From Owenia fusiformis (Eukaryota > Annelida > Polychaeta > Sabellida > Oweniidae): 64,000 nucleotides of DNA. Positions 12,601 to 23,254 of the stretch are shown here, piece after piece (position 1 is the stretch's first letter; the number at the start of each line of letters is the position of its first letter). The notes under the pieces are model-generated. The model was not told the DNA's origin. It saw only the letters and a program-made list of their open reading frames with translations, and did no database searches. The position numbers were made by a program, and so were the translations under genes. The stretch spans positions 14,201,375 through 14,265,374 of the forward strand of contig CAIIXF020000005.1 of NCBI GenBank assembly GCA_903813345.2, written 5' to 3'.

Positions 12601-15600
12601 TTGTCTTTATGCTTACGTCAAGAAATCTAGACTTGCTTTAGACCCTGGACCTCCCCCCCCTAATCTACTTCATGTGTTGTGTTGATGAATGTACAGTGTA
12701 AGTGCATGTGGCGGAGGGGTAAAATCCTGAAGTAAGACTGCAAGAAATCTTACCCTTTTGGTACTGTCTGAAGCTGTAACAGCTTGTTGTCCCTGTCTTG
12801 CATTGTACCTTATTGGCAGTAGCCACACTATCTGGGTCCGTGACACATTCCTTAGGTCCCACTCCACCAAATGTACAGCTGTAGCATTGAATAGCATCTG
12901 GAAACAAGTAATATAATTTTACAATGGTCTCTTGTAGTTTTATAGTTATTTTCCAAATGCCTCATATTATATTGTTTATTATTAATATTTATTTATTTTC
13001 CCTCGGCATCATCTTCTACTTAAGTTTTTTTCCCAATCTACTTTATGCTCTTGTTAGGAACCTGGAGTGGAGTTCCCAAAAAACTTTTTTATCAAGGTCA
13101 AGGTCAAACATCAATTTCAAATTGAAATCAGCAATTAAGTTGCTGAAGTGGTTGAAAATTTCTTGCATAGACTTGTATAGAATTGTATTTTCCTCGAAGA
13201 ATTCTCTACGATTCCTCCAAAAAGGCTTCATTAAAAAAAATTTTATCAATAGTCAATATTTATTTTTCAATCAGTAATTATTGTATATAACAGCTTGCCA
13301 ATCACCAAATAGGAGAAAAAATGCTAGACTCATATCAAGGTTTATACCTTTCTTGAAATCACATTTTGTATTAATTGCTTTGTCTTAAACTTATTACATA
13401 TTCAGGTAAATAAACCTTTATGTTTGTGTTCCTTTTTTGCCAATGTTTTCTCCTGATGAACATTGTGAAAAGAATGAGTGTTTACCCTTTGATATATGCT
13501 GAACTTGGAAATGCTTCGAAATTGGATTTTGTCTGTCCCACATCATTTGAGACTGAATGCTCTATCTTGTATGAATACTATATATCTTTTGTTGTGGTTA
13601 TCATGTTATAGTGATATTGGTACTTGAATGGTGGGGGAAAGGGGAATTATACACTTTTTTCACAATACATTGTGATTTGGGATAATTGGGGTTTAATTTC
13701 CTTATGACTTGTGTACTATTTTTTCTTGATCACCATCCTCTCAATAAAAATTGAAAGATAGAGATCATCAAAATGTGAAATTATAGAATATTCCTTAATT
13801 TAATAAAGTCTATAATAATGATTTCAATCTTGGCAATGAACTTGGAAAAACAGTTGCCTATTGGGCAATACACTGAATGCCAATATGGTGAATTGGGGCA
13901 GTTTAGTTCCCTGACTGTCATTAATTTATTTTGGTGAAAATATCTATCTACTACTAATATCAACTTACCTGCTACACCTACCACCAAGGCTCCTACAAAG
14001 AAATATAAAAGCCTCATTTCATTCAATATATATGTTTTTATATTTCTTCTTTTATTTTATTTTAAAATTTCCTGTTTGTCCTTTAGAGATGGGAGTAAGA
14101 ATTATCAATCTACGTTTTTGACAATGATAAGGTATATGCACTAGAGTCAATCTGACGTCGCCAATTGTAAATTCAGTTGTAAAATGTTTCTTGCGCCTTA
14201 AAATTTCTCTCACGTTCTTTTGAGAATTTGAATAAGTATCTGATTTCCTTTTATTTTTGTATTATTAATAGTTTAAACTTGGTGTCTGTCTATTTTATTC
14301 CTTGCTGATTCCTCTTGTTTTAGCTATTTTCGTGACGAGACAATTGGTGACTTGATATCTTAGTTGTAGGTCTGTTATCGGCTGTGTAATAAATTCAATT
14401 GTTTTATATGTTTAAACAATCATAGGCGTTGATAGATAAAATTTCAAGATGGCAAATATTTTATAGATTATAAAATTTGCTAGAAAGAATGAAATTTAGT
14501 TGGGAGGGCATTACGTAAATAGGCATGTAATACACTAAATTATAAAAAGATAACAGAGAATTTTTTATTCAAATTTTAGAGAGAAAGTGTAATTGAATCA
14601 TGAGGAGGCAGAACTTTTATTTAAGGACACGTAATCCACAAACAATATTTTTTGTTTGTTTTCCCAATGTTCAAAAAGGTATTCATTCCAATAAATGCCA
14701 GTAGAATGAACTTATAACTGATTGTTTCAAAGATATTTTTTGATTGAACTTGTAAAAGGCTATATGGAGACAAACCGGTGAAAATTTGGTTAATTTGAAT
14801 ATGGGTTCATAGAACAATATATGTCTCAGTATGTTTTATGACAGCTCAAAAGTTTCATATTAACTTCTGATAAACTTAACTCGAAGGTGATACCAGTTCA
14901 TATGTTCAAGTCAAGTGCTTGTCATAAAAGTTCAGTTCCCTGTCACAAGAATTTAACAGTACTCAGCAACTTGAACATTTTACAGTGATTTTTACATGTG
15001 ATATTCTCTCCTTAACTCCTTGATGTTACAGATGTTGTTACAGATGTGTTACATTTAAGCAAATTCTTTAGATTAATTACAATAAATACCTTGTTTTGAA
15101 AATTTTTGTTGCAATTTACAATAACAGAGAGGGATCAATATTATAACTGAATTTAAAAATTTCAAGATCATTATATTGCATTTTTATGTTTAGTATATGC
15201 AGAATTTGTTTAACCTGTATTTAATATATTCTATAGATTAAAGGCCCCTTGTAAAAAGTCATTCAAGATCAACTTTTTGAAATTAAATTCAAAAGTATCA
15301 CATAGCATACATGTATTTTGATAATATTGGGCAGGAGTATAATATAAGTCGAAGTGGTTTAAACTTCATTTGGGGCCTTTAAAAATGTGTTTGTTGTTTA
15401 TAATCTTTTATAAATAAGTCAGGTTCCTATTTATTGAGATTAATTTTCAGCATTTTATTTTATTTTTTAATTCATTTTTGAAGTAGATAAAATATGCTGT
15501 CTATAAACATTTCCTTAAAAATGTCAATATTTGTATGTACAGATACATGACGTATATTAACTTATCAGTGTTTTAAATGCTTATCTGGTTAGTTTATCAT

Positions 15601-18600
15601 TGGGGTCCGAATTTTTTATTACATGTGTCGAAAAGTACATTATTTGATTCTAAAATGTAAGAAATAAATGATCGTTGATAATCATGAATTTCTTCGTAAC
15701 GGTACAGGTTCAATTTGTTCTCACATGTTTTCATATTAAGACAAATTCAAGCATGTTGAAGTAGACTTAAGAATGACGTCTAATTGAAAACAATTCTGTT
15801 TTTGTGATTTATCAAATTCAATTGGTTCTAACAGGTACAACTTGACTTAAGTGATCTGTTTGTTTATTTTGAAGATGACATCATATATACCGTAAATATG
15901 TTGACTCAAGAACGCATATGCGCATGTTTAAAACACTTGACAATTTGGTGTAATTTATGACATTTTGGGTGAACCTAAAATGTTGCAACGTTGATGGATG
16001 ACCATGCATTTAATATAACAACATCCTTTTTATTCCTCAAGACACAAAGGAGATTATTGAAAGTATTTTGTTAATTAAAAAGCATTTTGTTAGATGAGTT
16101 TAAAAAATATATACTTTTGATTTCCTAAAAATATCTTTCAATTTCAATGTCTTTCGACTTTGGCAATTGTTTAGTTTGTTAATATGTATTTCTGGAATAA
16201 ATTAATGTTGATAAATAAAAAAAATTCCCCAAATTGTTCAAATCTGAATCTTAAGCTAGAATGCCACTTTGATTTTGACAAAACGTGGTATTTTTGCGTT
16301 TTTCCAAAAGCTCCTGGGTCAGTTTTAATAGAAATGTTCAACACATATTTCTGATGTTTTCCAGATTGAAGCTCTTCCTTGAACAGTTTGGTATTTCATC
16401 ATGCGTTCTCAACTCTGAACTACCCCTGAACTCAAGGTAAGTCTCAAATCTGTACTACCCCTTAACTTAAAGTTAAACTCAAATCTGAACTCTGTAAATC
16501 TCAACTCTAAAGTACCCCTTATCTCAAGGTAAATTTCAACTCAGAACTACCCCTTAACTCAAGGTAATTCTCAAATCTGAAGCCAAAGTAAGTATCAACA
16601 CTAAAGTACCCCTTAACTCAAGTTAAATTTCAACTCAGAACTACCCCTTAACTCAAGGTAAATCTCAAATCTGAAGTCAAAGTAAGTATCAACACTAAAG
16701 TACCCCTTAACTCAAGGTAAATTTCAACTCAGAACTACCCCTTAATTCAAGGTGAAACTCAAATCTGAACTTCCCCTGAAATTGTGATATATCTATAAAT
16801 GGGCACATAATTTTAACATTCTCTATTTGTCTACTTGTTTAGGGTCCACATCGTGAACCAGTTCAATGAAGGACTATACGACTACATCATTGCATCTGAC
16901 GAGAATGTTCTCTTTGACCCTGGTGCAGCTAAAAAACCAACAGGCAAAAATAAAGGGTAAGTTGATCTATATGAGACATGTGGCCCCTGGCTTTAGCTTT
17001 ACTGATGTATCATAGCTTTATGCTTAACAAATTCAAAATGGGAAAAGGAAATAGGAAATTGGAAAAGGTTTCACATTTCCAATGATGAATAAACACAAGG
17101 AGCACATGTGTCTCAAACTCGCCATGACATAGTTCTTTCGATGGGATTAGCTACTTATTTGTTATGAAATGATGAATAAGCATCACTATATTACTTTTCA
17201 GAGGAAAACGTAAGAAAGACAAAGAATATGGTGTGTCTCGTGGAATTGATTTCCAGCATGTTTCCAATGTCATCAATTTTGATTTCCCGCCAAATCCTAA
17301 TGCTTATATCCATCGTGTGGGTCGTACAGCACGTGGAGACAACACAGGAACTGCACTGTCATTCGTCAGCATAAAGGAGATGGAGCTTCTAAAGGAAGTT
17401 GAAAATGAACTAGATTCAAATGAAGGTAATGATATATTCACCCTATTCACATTGATGTCTTAAAATAGAAAGTGCCCATGCAAAAAATACTTGTAATCTA
17501 GAAGAATTATTAATCACTTGAATTCTGAAATTTAAACTTCAATTTATATTTTCCCTTTGGCTTTTCTCAGTGCCAAAATTTTGGTAGAAAGACTAAGGAG
17601 TCTTAAAGGAGCACGTGGGTTATCGCAAACAATTTCAGAAGGTTATATCTTGGATTATGACTTTTTTCTGACAATGAAGACAAGTTTATTTTTTAGATCA
17701 ATTCATTATCTCAAAGAAAATTATGCACAGTAATAATAAATTCAAACAAACTCGGTGATATTTAACTAGCAATTAACCCATCAACACACTTTTTGACCCC
17801 ATTTTGAAGATGTTGACCCCATTTTCACCAAAAATGCAATCATTTTTTACAATGTTTAATGCATTACTATTCTTTATTTTGATGTATCAAATAGTTCTTG
17901 AAAGAAAAACTTAATTGCATTAAGATAAGTGTTCCCCATGTTATTTCTCCATTGAAAAATCTCATGCTATCCATTGGTTTCAGTTCATTTTGGTCATCCA
18001 AATTGAATATCTTTAAAGTCCCTGGAGCAATCACATTTTCCTTTTAGGAAATCGAACATGTCTCAAAGCACATTCTAATTATGCATTCAACAATATAATA
18101 ATAGGTTGCATTTTTGGTGAAAATTAGGTCAACATTTTTGAAAAAGTATGTTGATTGGTCCATTGCCCCTTCAATATCACTAAGGTCTGATTAACTAAAT
18201 TATCATTATATATACTTTTCTTGAAGATAATGAATGGATCTAAAAGATACACCCATGTACATGATCAGAAAATATTTATAATTCAAGTTAGAATCGTTTG
18301 AAATTGTTTGCGATAACCTACGTGCTCCTTTAGAAATTTGAGGACCTCCTATACACCATCCCCCTCCCCCACTTGATTTAAAAGGATGGTAAATGTTCAA
18401 AAATAGAAAAAAAATATTGGGACACCTTAACTTTTTAGATGGGGATTCATCAGTGTTCAAACCATACCAGTTCAAGATGGAAGAGATCGAGGGATTCCGT
18501 TACAGAGCTAAAGATGCCATGAGGGCTGTAACAAGTGTAGCAGTTAGGGAGGCCAGATTAAAAGAAATAAAATCAGAAATATTTAATTCACAAAAACTAA

Positions 18601-20991
18601 AGGTACTTAAAGATGGGATATTTCAGTGTAAACTCTGGCTAATGAAATAGCTTTGAAAATGCTGATTAGATAGCTCTAACATTAAAGGTTTCTATTCGAT
18701 TTTGCCACAGGAAATAAGTAATATTATGATGGGTTTAAATGATAGGACAATAGGATTTGATTTTGGTTAGATTTCAAATCAAATAGAAACTAATAAAAAA
18801 GATATCCCAAGTGTCAAAATATTAGTGCAATCAAATCGTATCCACCATGTTAAATTTGGCACCAATTGCTCTATATGGTCATGCAGCAAAACTCCTTCTG
18901 ATAAGACCCTCTGATAAGAGTGCTATCTTTTGGCAGTGTGAGATTTTAAAAGCATGAAATCTGGAAATATGTAGTCTACTGTTATGTGTGATGGAAAATG
19001 ATAGAAAAAGTGAATATTAGTACATTGCACTACTCTAGCCAATATATCAAAGCTGATATATTGAATTATCGTATGATCTGTAAAATAAAGCCCTCTGATT
19101 GGTCAGTTCTTGTGCTGTATCAATCTGTATTGCTACTGAGCTTGCCCCCTTTGATCATCTTTGGAGCAATACAGAAAATATTGGTAAGGAGAGGACAATC
19201 TCAGTAGCAATACAGGGAATACAGAATATTTCTAAGTGATTACCTCCTAGGTAAAATGTATTGGCCTAAGATCACACAATAAAGACGTTATAGAATGCTT
19301 TGAAGTGCAATACAGTGTATATATTCTGCTCTCGATATTCTGTATTGGGGCTCGACTTCCTCTCGTTCCAATACAGAATTTCTCGAGCACAATACATCCT
19401 GTATTGCACTTCAAATTATTAAATAACTTATATCATTGGAGTAGAGTAGTGCAGTGTACTAATATTGGTGTGGGTAACAAACTGTCCAAGCAAAAATGGG
19501 ATTACCTTATTGCTAAACAACCTATGCCATCATCAATCTAGCCAATATATGGTAGCTTCTTTGATATACCAAAAGGTGACATTACTGATTGGAAAGGTCT
19601 ATTATGAAGGGCCCAGGCAGAAAGTATTTGTATGTCACCACCACAAGTAGTGACATATTGTAATAACTTTTTTGTGGCGATGGTTGGTGTTCGGCATCTG
19701 TAATAAATGGCAGGTGGTGACAATATGCATGTTGATATTATTATTTACTGGTACATGTATTATAATGTTATTTTCAGTCATATTTTGAGGATAATCCACG
19801 TGATCTGCAAGTCTTAAGACACGACAAGTCTTTGCATACAGTTAAACTACAAGAACATCTGAAGAACGTACCAGAATATCTAGGTAAAAGTTTTGTCAGT
19901 ACCCATCAGTTCATTCAGTTTACCTGTCTAATAAAGCAATTGTAAACTTGTGTTATATTTCTAGTTAGTGGGCTAATTTTTTTAATTTCCCTGATTATTT
20001 TTTACATTAGAGATACAATGTAGTCAGTCCACTTATAGAAAGGTCAACAGTAAAATATACGACGTAAACTGACGATGTGAGTGTGACAAATGATATACTG
20101 TGTTAGTATTGTTATATCCATGGTTATAGTCATTATCCTACTCGTTTGGGGGGATATACTATAGAGATGCCATCTTTCCACCCGATTGTTCGTCTGTCCA
20201 GGCGATAACTCAAATACCGGTTGACTTGATTTGACTCAAATCTTAAAGGCTTATGCTTGAATATTTAATAACATTCCTCCCTTGTTTTCAGTTCCAAAGA
20301 CATTGAAGAACATGCGTGGTGGCATGCGATCAAGGAAGCAACCTCGGCAGAGTGTGAAAGCACCAGTAACAAAAGGTCAAATGAAATATAGGGTGAGTAA
20401 TACAGTTATACCCTTACATTACATACAGCATGTACATGTCTTTGTGTCTCCTTAGTAGGAGATCAACTACGTGACAGGACATTGAAAGAAGTAAAAAGGA
20501 GGATCCTTATGATTTTCATAGATTTAAAATTGGTGTAATACCATTGTGGAGTTATCACAAAATAACCTACATTCTTTTCCAGTTTTTTTTATCAGAGTAC
20601 ATGCTAGTAGTAAAAAATTATAAACAGAGATATGTAAAAGAATATTTTCTATTTAAGACACAATTGGCTAGATGGGTTTAGTCAAAGTTATCACCAAATA
20701 CCTCACATTATTTTTCTATCTCAAATGGGAATGGTGGTAAACAGAAACATACACAAAACAATTGTTTAAAATAGCTTTCCAATGGTACAAAATTCACCCA
20801 CATGTCGTAAATGTACATTGATGGAGTACTTTTCTGGTGCTTTTGTGCCATAGTTTCTGCAGCTTATTTATGAAATGCCACATTAAGATGATAACATTAT
20901 TTATATTTTTATTTTTCAGAAAAGAAAAGCAGATCCACTAAAGAGCTTTGAATTTGTGGGACTGAAGAAATCAAAGAAGAAAAAACATTAA
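6697..20991 (+). CDS. DDX56: ATP-dependent RNA helicase DDX56, C-terminal half (8 exons)
   Basis: Coding exons are 6697-6801, 16365-16436, 16843-16956, 17202-17425, 18439-18602, 19778-19883, 20292-20392 and 20920-20991. All have GT-AG borders and phases that match, giving about 319 residues to TAA. The first exon ([20 protein letters not shown]) and second ([16 protein letters not shown]) form the start of the RecA-like domain 2. Motif V ([16 protein letters not shown]) and motif VI (HRVGRTAR) follow. Next comes the DDX56-specific block [20 protein letters not shown], and the protein ends in a Lys-rich tail (KKSKKKKH) suited to nucleolar targeting. DDX56 (yeast Dbp9) acts in assembly of the 60S ribosomal subunit. 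Domain 1, with the Walker A and DEAD motifs, is not in the window, so the gene should start left of position 1 with another intron of at least 6.7 kb. The 9.6 kb intron after the first visible exon contains two genes on the other strand. Confidence 0.93.
7020..7165. repeat. Imperfect palindrome of about 145 bp
   Basis: The left arm (gggtattatatcgagtaata ... ccataggactaggcac) pairs with the complement of the right arm (gtgccgagccctgtgg ... gatataatacct). The centre is near 7090. No terminal motif or target duplication is clear. Confidence 0.45.
7569..7736. mobile_element. Worn copy of the TACAGTAAAACCTGT MITE family
   Basis: Shares 'acctgtttaatccaaa', 'aacatggaagtcaatggga' and 'gaggtgttcagatta' with the longer element at 30059-30559. 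The terminal repeats are degraded. It lies in the large DDX56 intron. Confidence 0.55.
8220..9156 (-). CDS. Ly6/uPAR-family GPI-anchored protein 1, 163 aa
   Basis: Exons on minus are 9156-9099 (signal peptide, [20 protein letters not shown]), 8791-8648 and 8509-8220. Both introns are phase 1, and the total is 164 codons including TAA. The mature part has ten cysteines in Ly6 order: it begins LQCYSC and closes with CYWIC and LCN, the usual end of the three-finger fold. A Thr/Pro/Ser-rich stalk and a hydrophobic C-terminus ([16 protein letters not shown]) follow, as expected for GPI attachment at the cell surface. The gene lies wholly inside a DDX56 intron on the opposite strand. Its nearest relative is the gene at 11680-14017, which has the same exon layout and an identical exon 2 length of 144 bp. 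Ligand or partner is unknown. Related invertebrate proteins include ion-channel modulators such as Quiver/Sleepless, but nothing here proves that role. Confidence 0.9.
9283..9765 (+). mobile_element. Decayed LINE fragment (endonuclease end and RT-linker)
   Basis: One frame reads [16 protein letters not shown], the conserved GDFNIDL motif of the APE-type endonuclease in Jockey/CR1/RTE-like LINEs. It is followed by [18 protein letters not shown], also typical. A shifted frame farther on reads [20 protein letters not shown], the block just before the reverse transcriptase. Stops and internal loss separate the parts, so it is inactive. It lies between the two Ly6 genes in the DDX56 intron. Confidence 0.75.
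10201..10349. mobile_element. Palindromic MITE of the TACAGGGTG family
   Basis: The right end complements to TACAGGGTGAGACTAAAAAG. The left arm (aaaaagtgtcacccacatta) matches the complement of the right arm well, but the outer left terminus is lost. It ends 15 bp from the solitary Ly6 exon. Confidence 0.5.
10365..10410 (-). pseudogene. Solitary Ly6 signal-peptide exon
   Basis: On minus, 46 bp encode [17 protein letters not shown] and end in a phase-1 donor (CTACAG/GTAAGA), exactly like exon 1 of the Ly6 gene at 9156-9099. The sequence just upstream (GAACCGCAAG) also matches that gene (GAACCACAAG). No matching exon 2 or 3 is visible between 9160 and 10360, so this is the remnant of a third tandem Ly6 gene. 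It could instead be an alternative first exon spliced to the 8791 exon; the donor and phase would permit that. Confidence 0.7.
10411..11679. other. No feature recognised (DDX56 intron)
   Basis: AT-rich intronic DNA between the solitary Ly6 exon and the second Ly6 gene. I see no exon, repeat end or RNA gene in it. Confidence 0.5.
11680..14017 (-). CDS. Ly6/uPAR-family GPI-anchored protein 2, 144 aa
   Basis: Exons on minus are 14017-13969 (signal peptide, [17 protein letters not shown]), 12897-12754 and 11921-11680. Both introns are phase 1, and the total is 145 codons including TAG. The start is the ATG of MRLLYFF; the codons before it include no in-frame ATG. Ten cysteines have the same spacing as in the first Ly6 gene: CYSC near the start, then [16 protein letters not shown] and DFCN. 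A short Pro/Ser/Thr stalk and a hydrophobic end ([15 protein letters not shown]) suggest GPI anchoring. It is a tandem duplicate of the gene at 8220-9156, with a shorter stalk, nested in the same DDX56 intron on the opposite strand. Its first intron is 1.07 kb with no recognised insert. Confidence 0.9.
14018..16364. other. No feature recognised (DDX56 intron)
   Basis: About 2.3 kb of AT-rich intron between the second Ly6 gene and the DDX56 exon at 16365. I see no open frame with domain content, no paired termini and no tandem array. Confidence 0.5.
16411..16775 (+). repeat. Tandem array containing a DDX56 5' splice site
   Basis: Units of about 26-36 bp read 'tctgaactacccctgaactcaag/gtaagtctcaaa'. 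The first unit is the real end of the exon at 16365-16436 plus its donor. About nine further copies follow in the intron, with at least four exact AAG/GTAA junctions (near 16527, 16563, 16658 and 16716). The exon tail was therefore copied together with its splice site. Confidence 0.85.
17606..18330. mobile_element. Inverted-repeat element with about 31-bp ends
   Basis: The ends start AAGGAGCACGTGGGTTATC and the complement of GATAACCTACGTGCTCCTT, differing at one base over about 31 bp, and are flanked by TA at 17604-17605 and 18331-18332. The 725-bp interior has no transposase. It lies between two DDX56 exons, its right end 108 bp before the exon at 18439. Confidence 0.85.
19013..19466. mobile_element. 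Inverted-repeat element with AATATTAGTACA ends
   Basis: The left end (aatattagtacattgcacta) and the complement of the right end (aatattagtacactgcacta) match over about 30 bp. The interior repeats 'caatacag' on both strands. It lies in a DDX56 intron. Confidence 0.75.
19634..19735 (+). repeat. Copy of the GTGGTGACATATTG interspersed repeat
   Basis: Contains 'gtcaccaccacaagtagtga', 'ttttttgtgg', 'gtaataaatggcaggtggtg' and 'gcatgttgat', matching the copy at 50468-50605. It lies 42 bp before the acceptor of the exon at 19778. Confidence 0.65.
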
Positions 20992-21236
20992 TGCACTGAC
21001 AAACAAACTTAGTGCTATTTTACTGTAAAGATGAAGACTATTAACACAGATATGTGAAATATGTGAAAATATATGTGAATATAACTATTGTTTTGAAATA
21101 CCATTCAGATGTCTGTTGAATCATTGTATAAAAGGTACTCATCCAAAACAAAAGAGCCAAAGCAAAAGGCATGAATGCCCTCTCAATGTGGTGATTTTGG
21201 AAGTGTTCACAGCAGGATGATACTAATAGATTGAGT

Positions 21237-21447
21237 TGCTATCATCCAAGAGAGCTTTCATCCAAGAGGGCTATCATCCAAGAGGGCTATCATCCAAGTG
21301 GGCTTTCATCCAAGAGGGCTTTCATCCAAGAGGGCTTTCATCCAAGAGGGCTATCATCCAAGAGGGCTATTATCCAAGAGGGCTATCATCCAAGAGGGCT
21401 ATCATCCAAGAGGGCTATCATCCTAGAGGGCTATCATCCAAGATGGT
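21237..21447 (+). repeat. 16-bp minisatellite, about 13 copies
   Basis: The unit is 'gggctatcatccaaga' with T/A variation at one site (ctatc/ctttc). It starts about 245 bp past the DDX56 stop codon and is probably in its 3' UTR. Because 16 is not a multiple of 3, all frames stay open and give apparent small proteins; these are not genes. Confidence 0.9.
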
Positions 21448-21646
21448 AGCCAAAATTGAAAAACCTTCAATATCAGCATAACAAGTAAAATCTGGATTCC
21501 AAATATTGCAAAGAAATAGTAAAGAATAGTTCAAAGTAATGTTCAAAATATCTCAGAAATTGGAGAAATTTAAAGAAACAGCTTCACTTATATTAGGATG
21601 ACATTTTAATCTTCTCTGACATGTCATTAAAAAATTAATAGGGCTG

Positions 21647-22024
21647 AGACTAAGGGGAGGCATGAAAAGATCAATGTCTGACAGGAATCTAAATAAATCT
21701 CGTTAGGGGGGGGGGGTCAAACCCATTTCAGTTTGCTATCCGACAAATTTCAACATTTTAATTTTGTTGTAATTTTGACTCAGAATGCCTTGGAGTGGTT
21801 TAAAACTAAAGATTTTACCTGATGCTTTCTTTATCAAGATGCATGGAATTATGGTAATGGCGCCACGAAAGTCCACGTCCAAGTCCAAGAAAACATGTGA
21901 AGTCAGCGATCAACTTTCATGGTATTTAGTTTTTTTGGGGGGAGGGGGGCGTGTCAAACTAAAAACTAGATTTATTTAGTTTCCTATCAGACATTTAACT
22001 TTTCATGGCTCCCTAAGAGGCCAT
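21647..22024. mobile_element. Inverted-repeat element with G-run flanks
   Basis: The left arm (catgaaaagatcaatgtctg) matches the complement of the right arm (catgaaaagttaaatgtctg), then gaatctaaataaatct on both sides, then a long G run. The outer ends are near 'gactaagggga' and 'ccctaagaggcc'. Confidence 0.6.
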
Positions 22025-22087
22025 GGGTTTATTGCATATAAAAATAATTCATCTGAAATATTGCAATTTACGTGTAGAATATAAATG

Positions 22088-22160
22088 TACACTCCTTTCC
22101 ATAAGTTTGGCAATTGAAATTGGATAAATTCCGGTTGCCAAACTTATGAAGGGGAGTGTA
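22088..22160. mobile_element. 73-bp hairpin MITE
   Basis: Two arms of about 26 bp (TACACTCCTTTCCATAAG and the complement of CTTATGAAGGGGAGTGTA, both running on to TTTGGCAA) with a loop of about 20 bp. The TA edges suggest a mariner-type insertion. Confidence 0.7.
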
Positions 22161-22316
22161 TTTTTTCCATATATTTTACACCATTATGTAATGATTGCTT
22201 ATTACTAGTATGTCATTGCCAGAAGTGGTGACATATTGTCATAGTCCGTCCAAATCTTTTGTTTCAATGCAGAAATCATTGATTCGGGACTGGGATAAAT
22301 AAATCTGCATAAAAAA

Positions 22317-22362
22317 TACAGGGTGGGAAAAAAAACGTCCATACTTTTTGTCCCACCTTTAT
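22317..22362. mobile_element. 46-bp mini-copy of the TACAGGGTGGG family
   Basis: The left end TACAGGGTGGGAAAAAA and the complement of the right end (TTTTTGTCCCACC) form a tiny inverted pair with almost no interior. Confidence 0.5.
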
Positions 22363-23254
22363 ATATTTATATATTGTTATATATGCAGAGATTTCTATAA
22401 AATTGTCTCGTGGGTGCAGAAATCACTTTTTAGAGAAATAGCCTTGAGAAAATCTTTGACGTTAGAGCCCATCCCCCTGTGTTCATAGAGCACATCCCTC
22501 AAAATAGTTGTACAAAGGTAAGCGACCTAAGGTTAAAGGGTTGTTCCTATCATTTAGGAAGAGGTGGACAAGTGATAGATTAGACAAATAAAGGACAGGT
22601 AAAACGTTAAGTAATAATTGAAACATCCGAAGAGTTATTATTCAAATGAAAGTAAATTATTAAAGGTAGGACCATGGAATGCATCATTATGTATTGTTAT
22701 AGAACAAAATTTAATCAAAAACCTCTACCACGAATCATTATGACTATATCTAGTATCTATTTGATATCTATATATGTTACCCTTTTATATTGATGGAGAT
22801 CCTTGTCAATATTTTGTGACATACTCTTTTGATCAATATATCTTGGCTGCCTTTTGTCTTCTCATAAAATACTAAATGTATATCTAGCAAGACCATTCAT
22901 CATTCTTTGGTGTGGAGAGCTCATTCTAGTATATATCACCATATGATGATATTGTAATGTCATCGTGTGCCGCAAGTTCTTTGAATCATGATCAAAACTT
23001 AATCCCGGGAATACTCGAACGTACAACACATTGTGTTTCGTTCAGTGTAAAGACCGCTGAAGCTCTTAACTGTGTGAAAGACGATGTTAGATTAAGAATA
23101 AAACTGTATTTAGAACAATAGGCTAATTGCTTTCGAATGAGCAAAGTACACTGTACATATTATTGGATACATATATGTGTTGTTCATAAATGATAAATGA
23201 TAAAAAATGTTTGCCTTTTGCATTACTGAAGGGGTCTGTGTAGCAGAAGTCAAC
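22363..23254. other. Upstream flank of BCCIP, no element recognised
   Basis: About 0.9 kb of AT-rich DNA ahead of the BCCIP start codon. I see no TATA box at a useful distance, no second gene and no repeat. Confidence 0.45.

Noticed and set aside
12665-12907. Minus frame reading through the donor of Ly6 exon 2
   Set aside because: Phase and length (144 bp) match exon 2 of the first Ly6 gene exactly when spliced at 12753/12754, so the read-through tail is intron.
21231-21481. 72- and 81-codon plus frames in the 16-bp repeat
   Set aside because: A 16-bp repeat without stops keeps all frames open. No gene evidence.
23207-23254. Upstream in-frame ATG for BCCIP
   Set aside because: The ATG at 23255 has a much better context and begins MAAEKKR directly before the acidic tract. 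The 16 extra residues look like translated leader.
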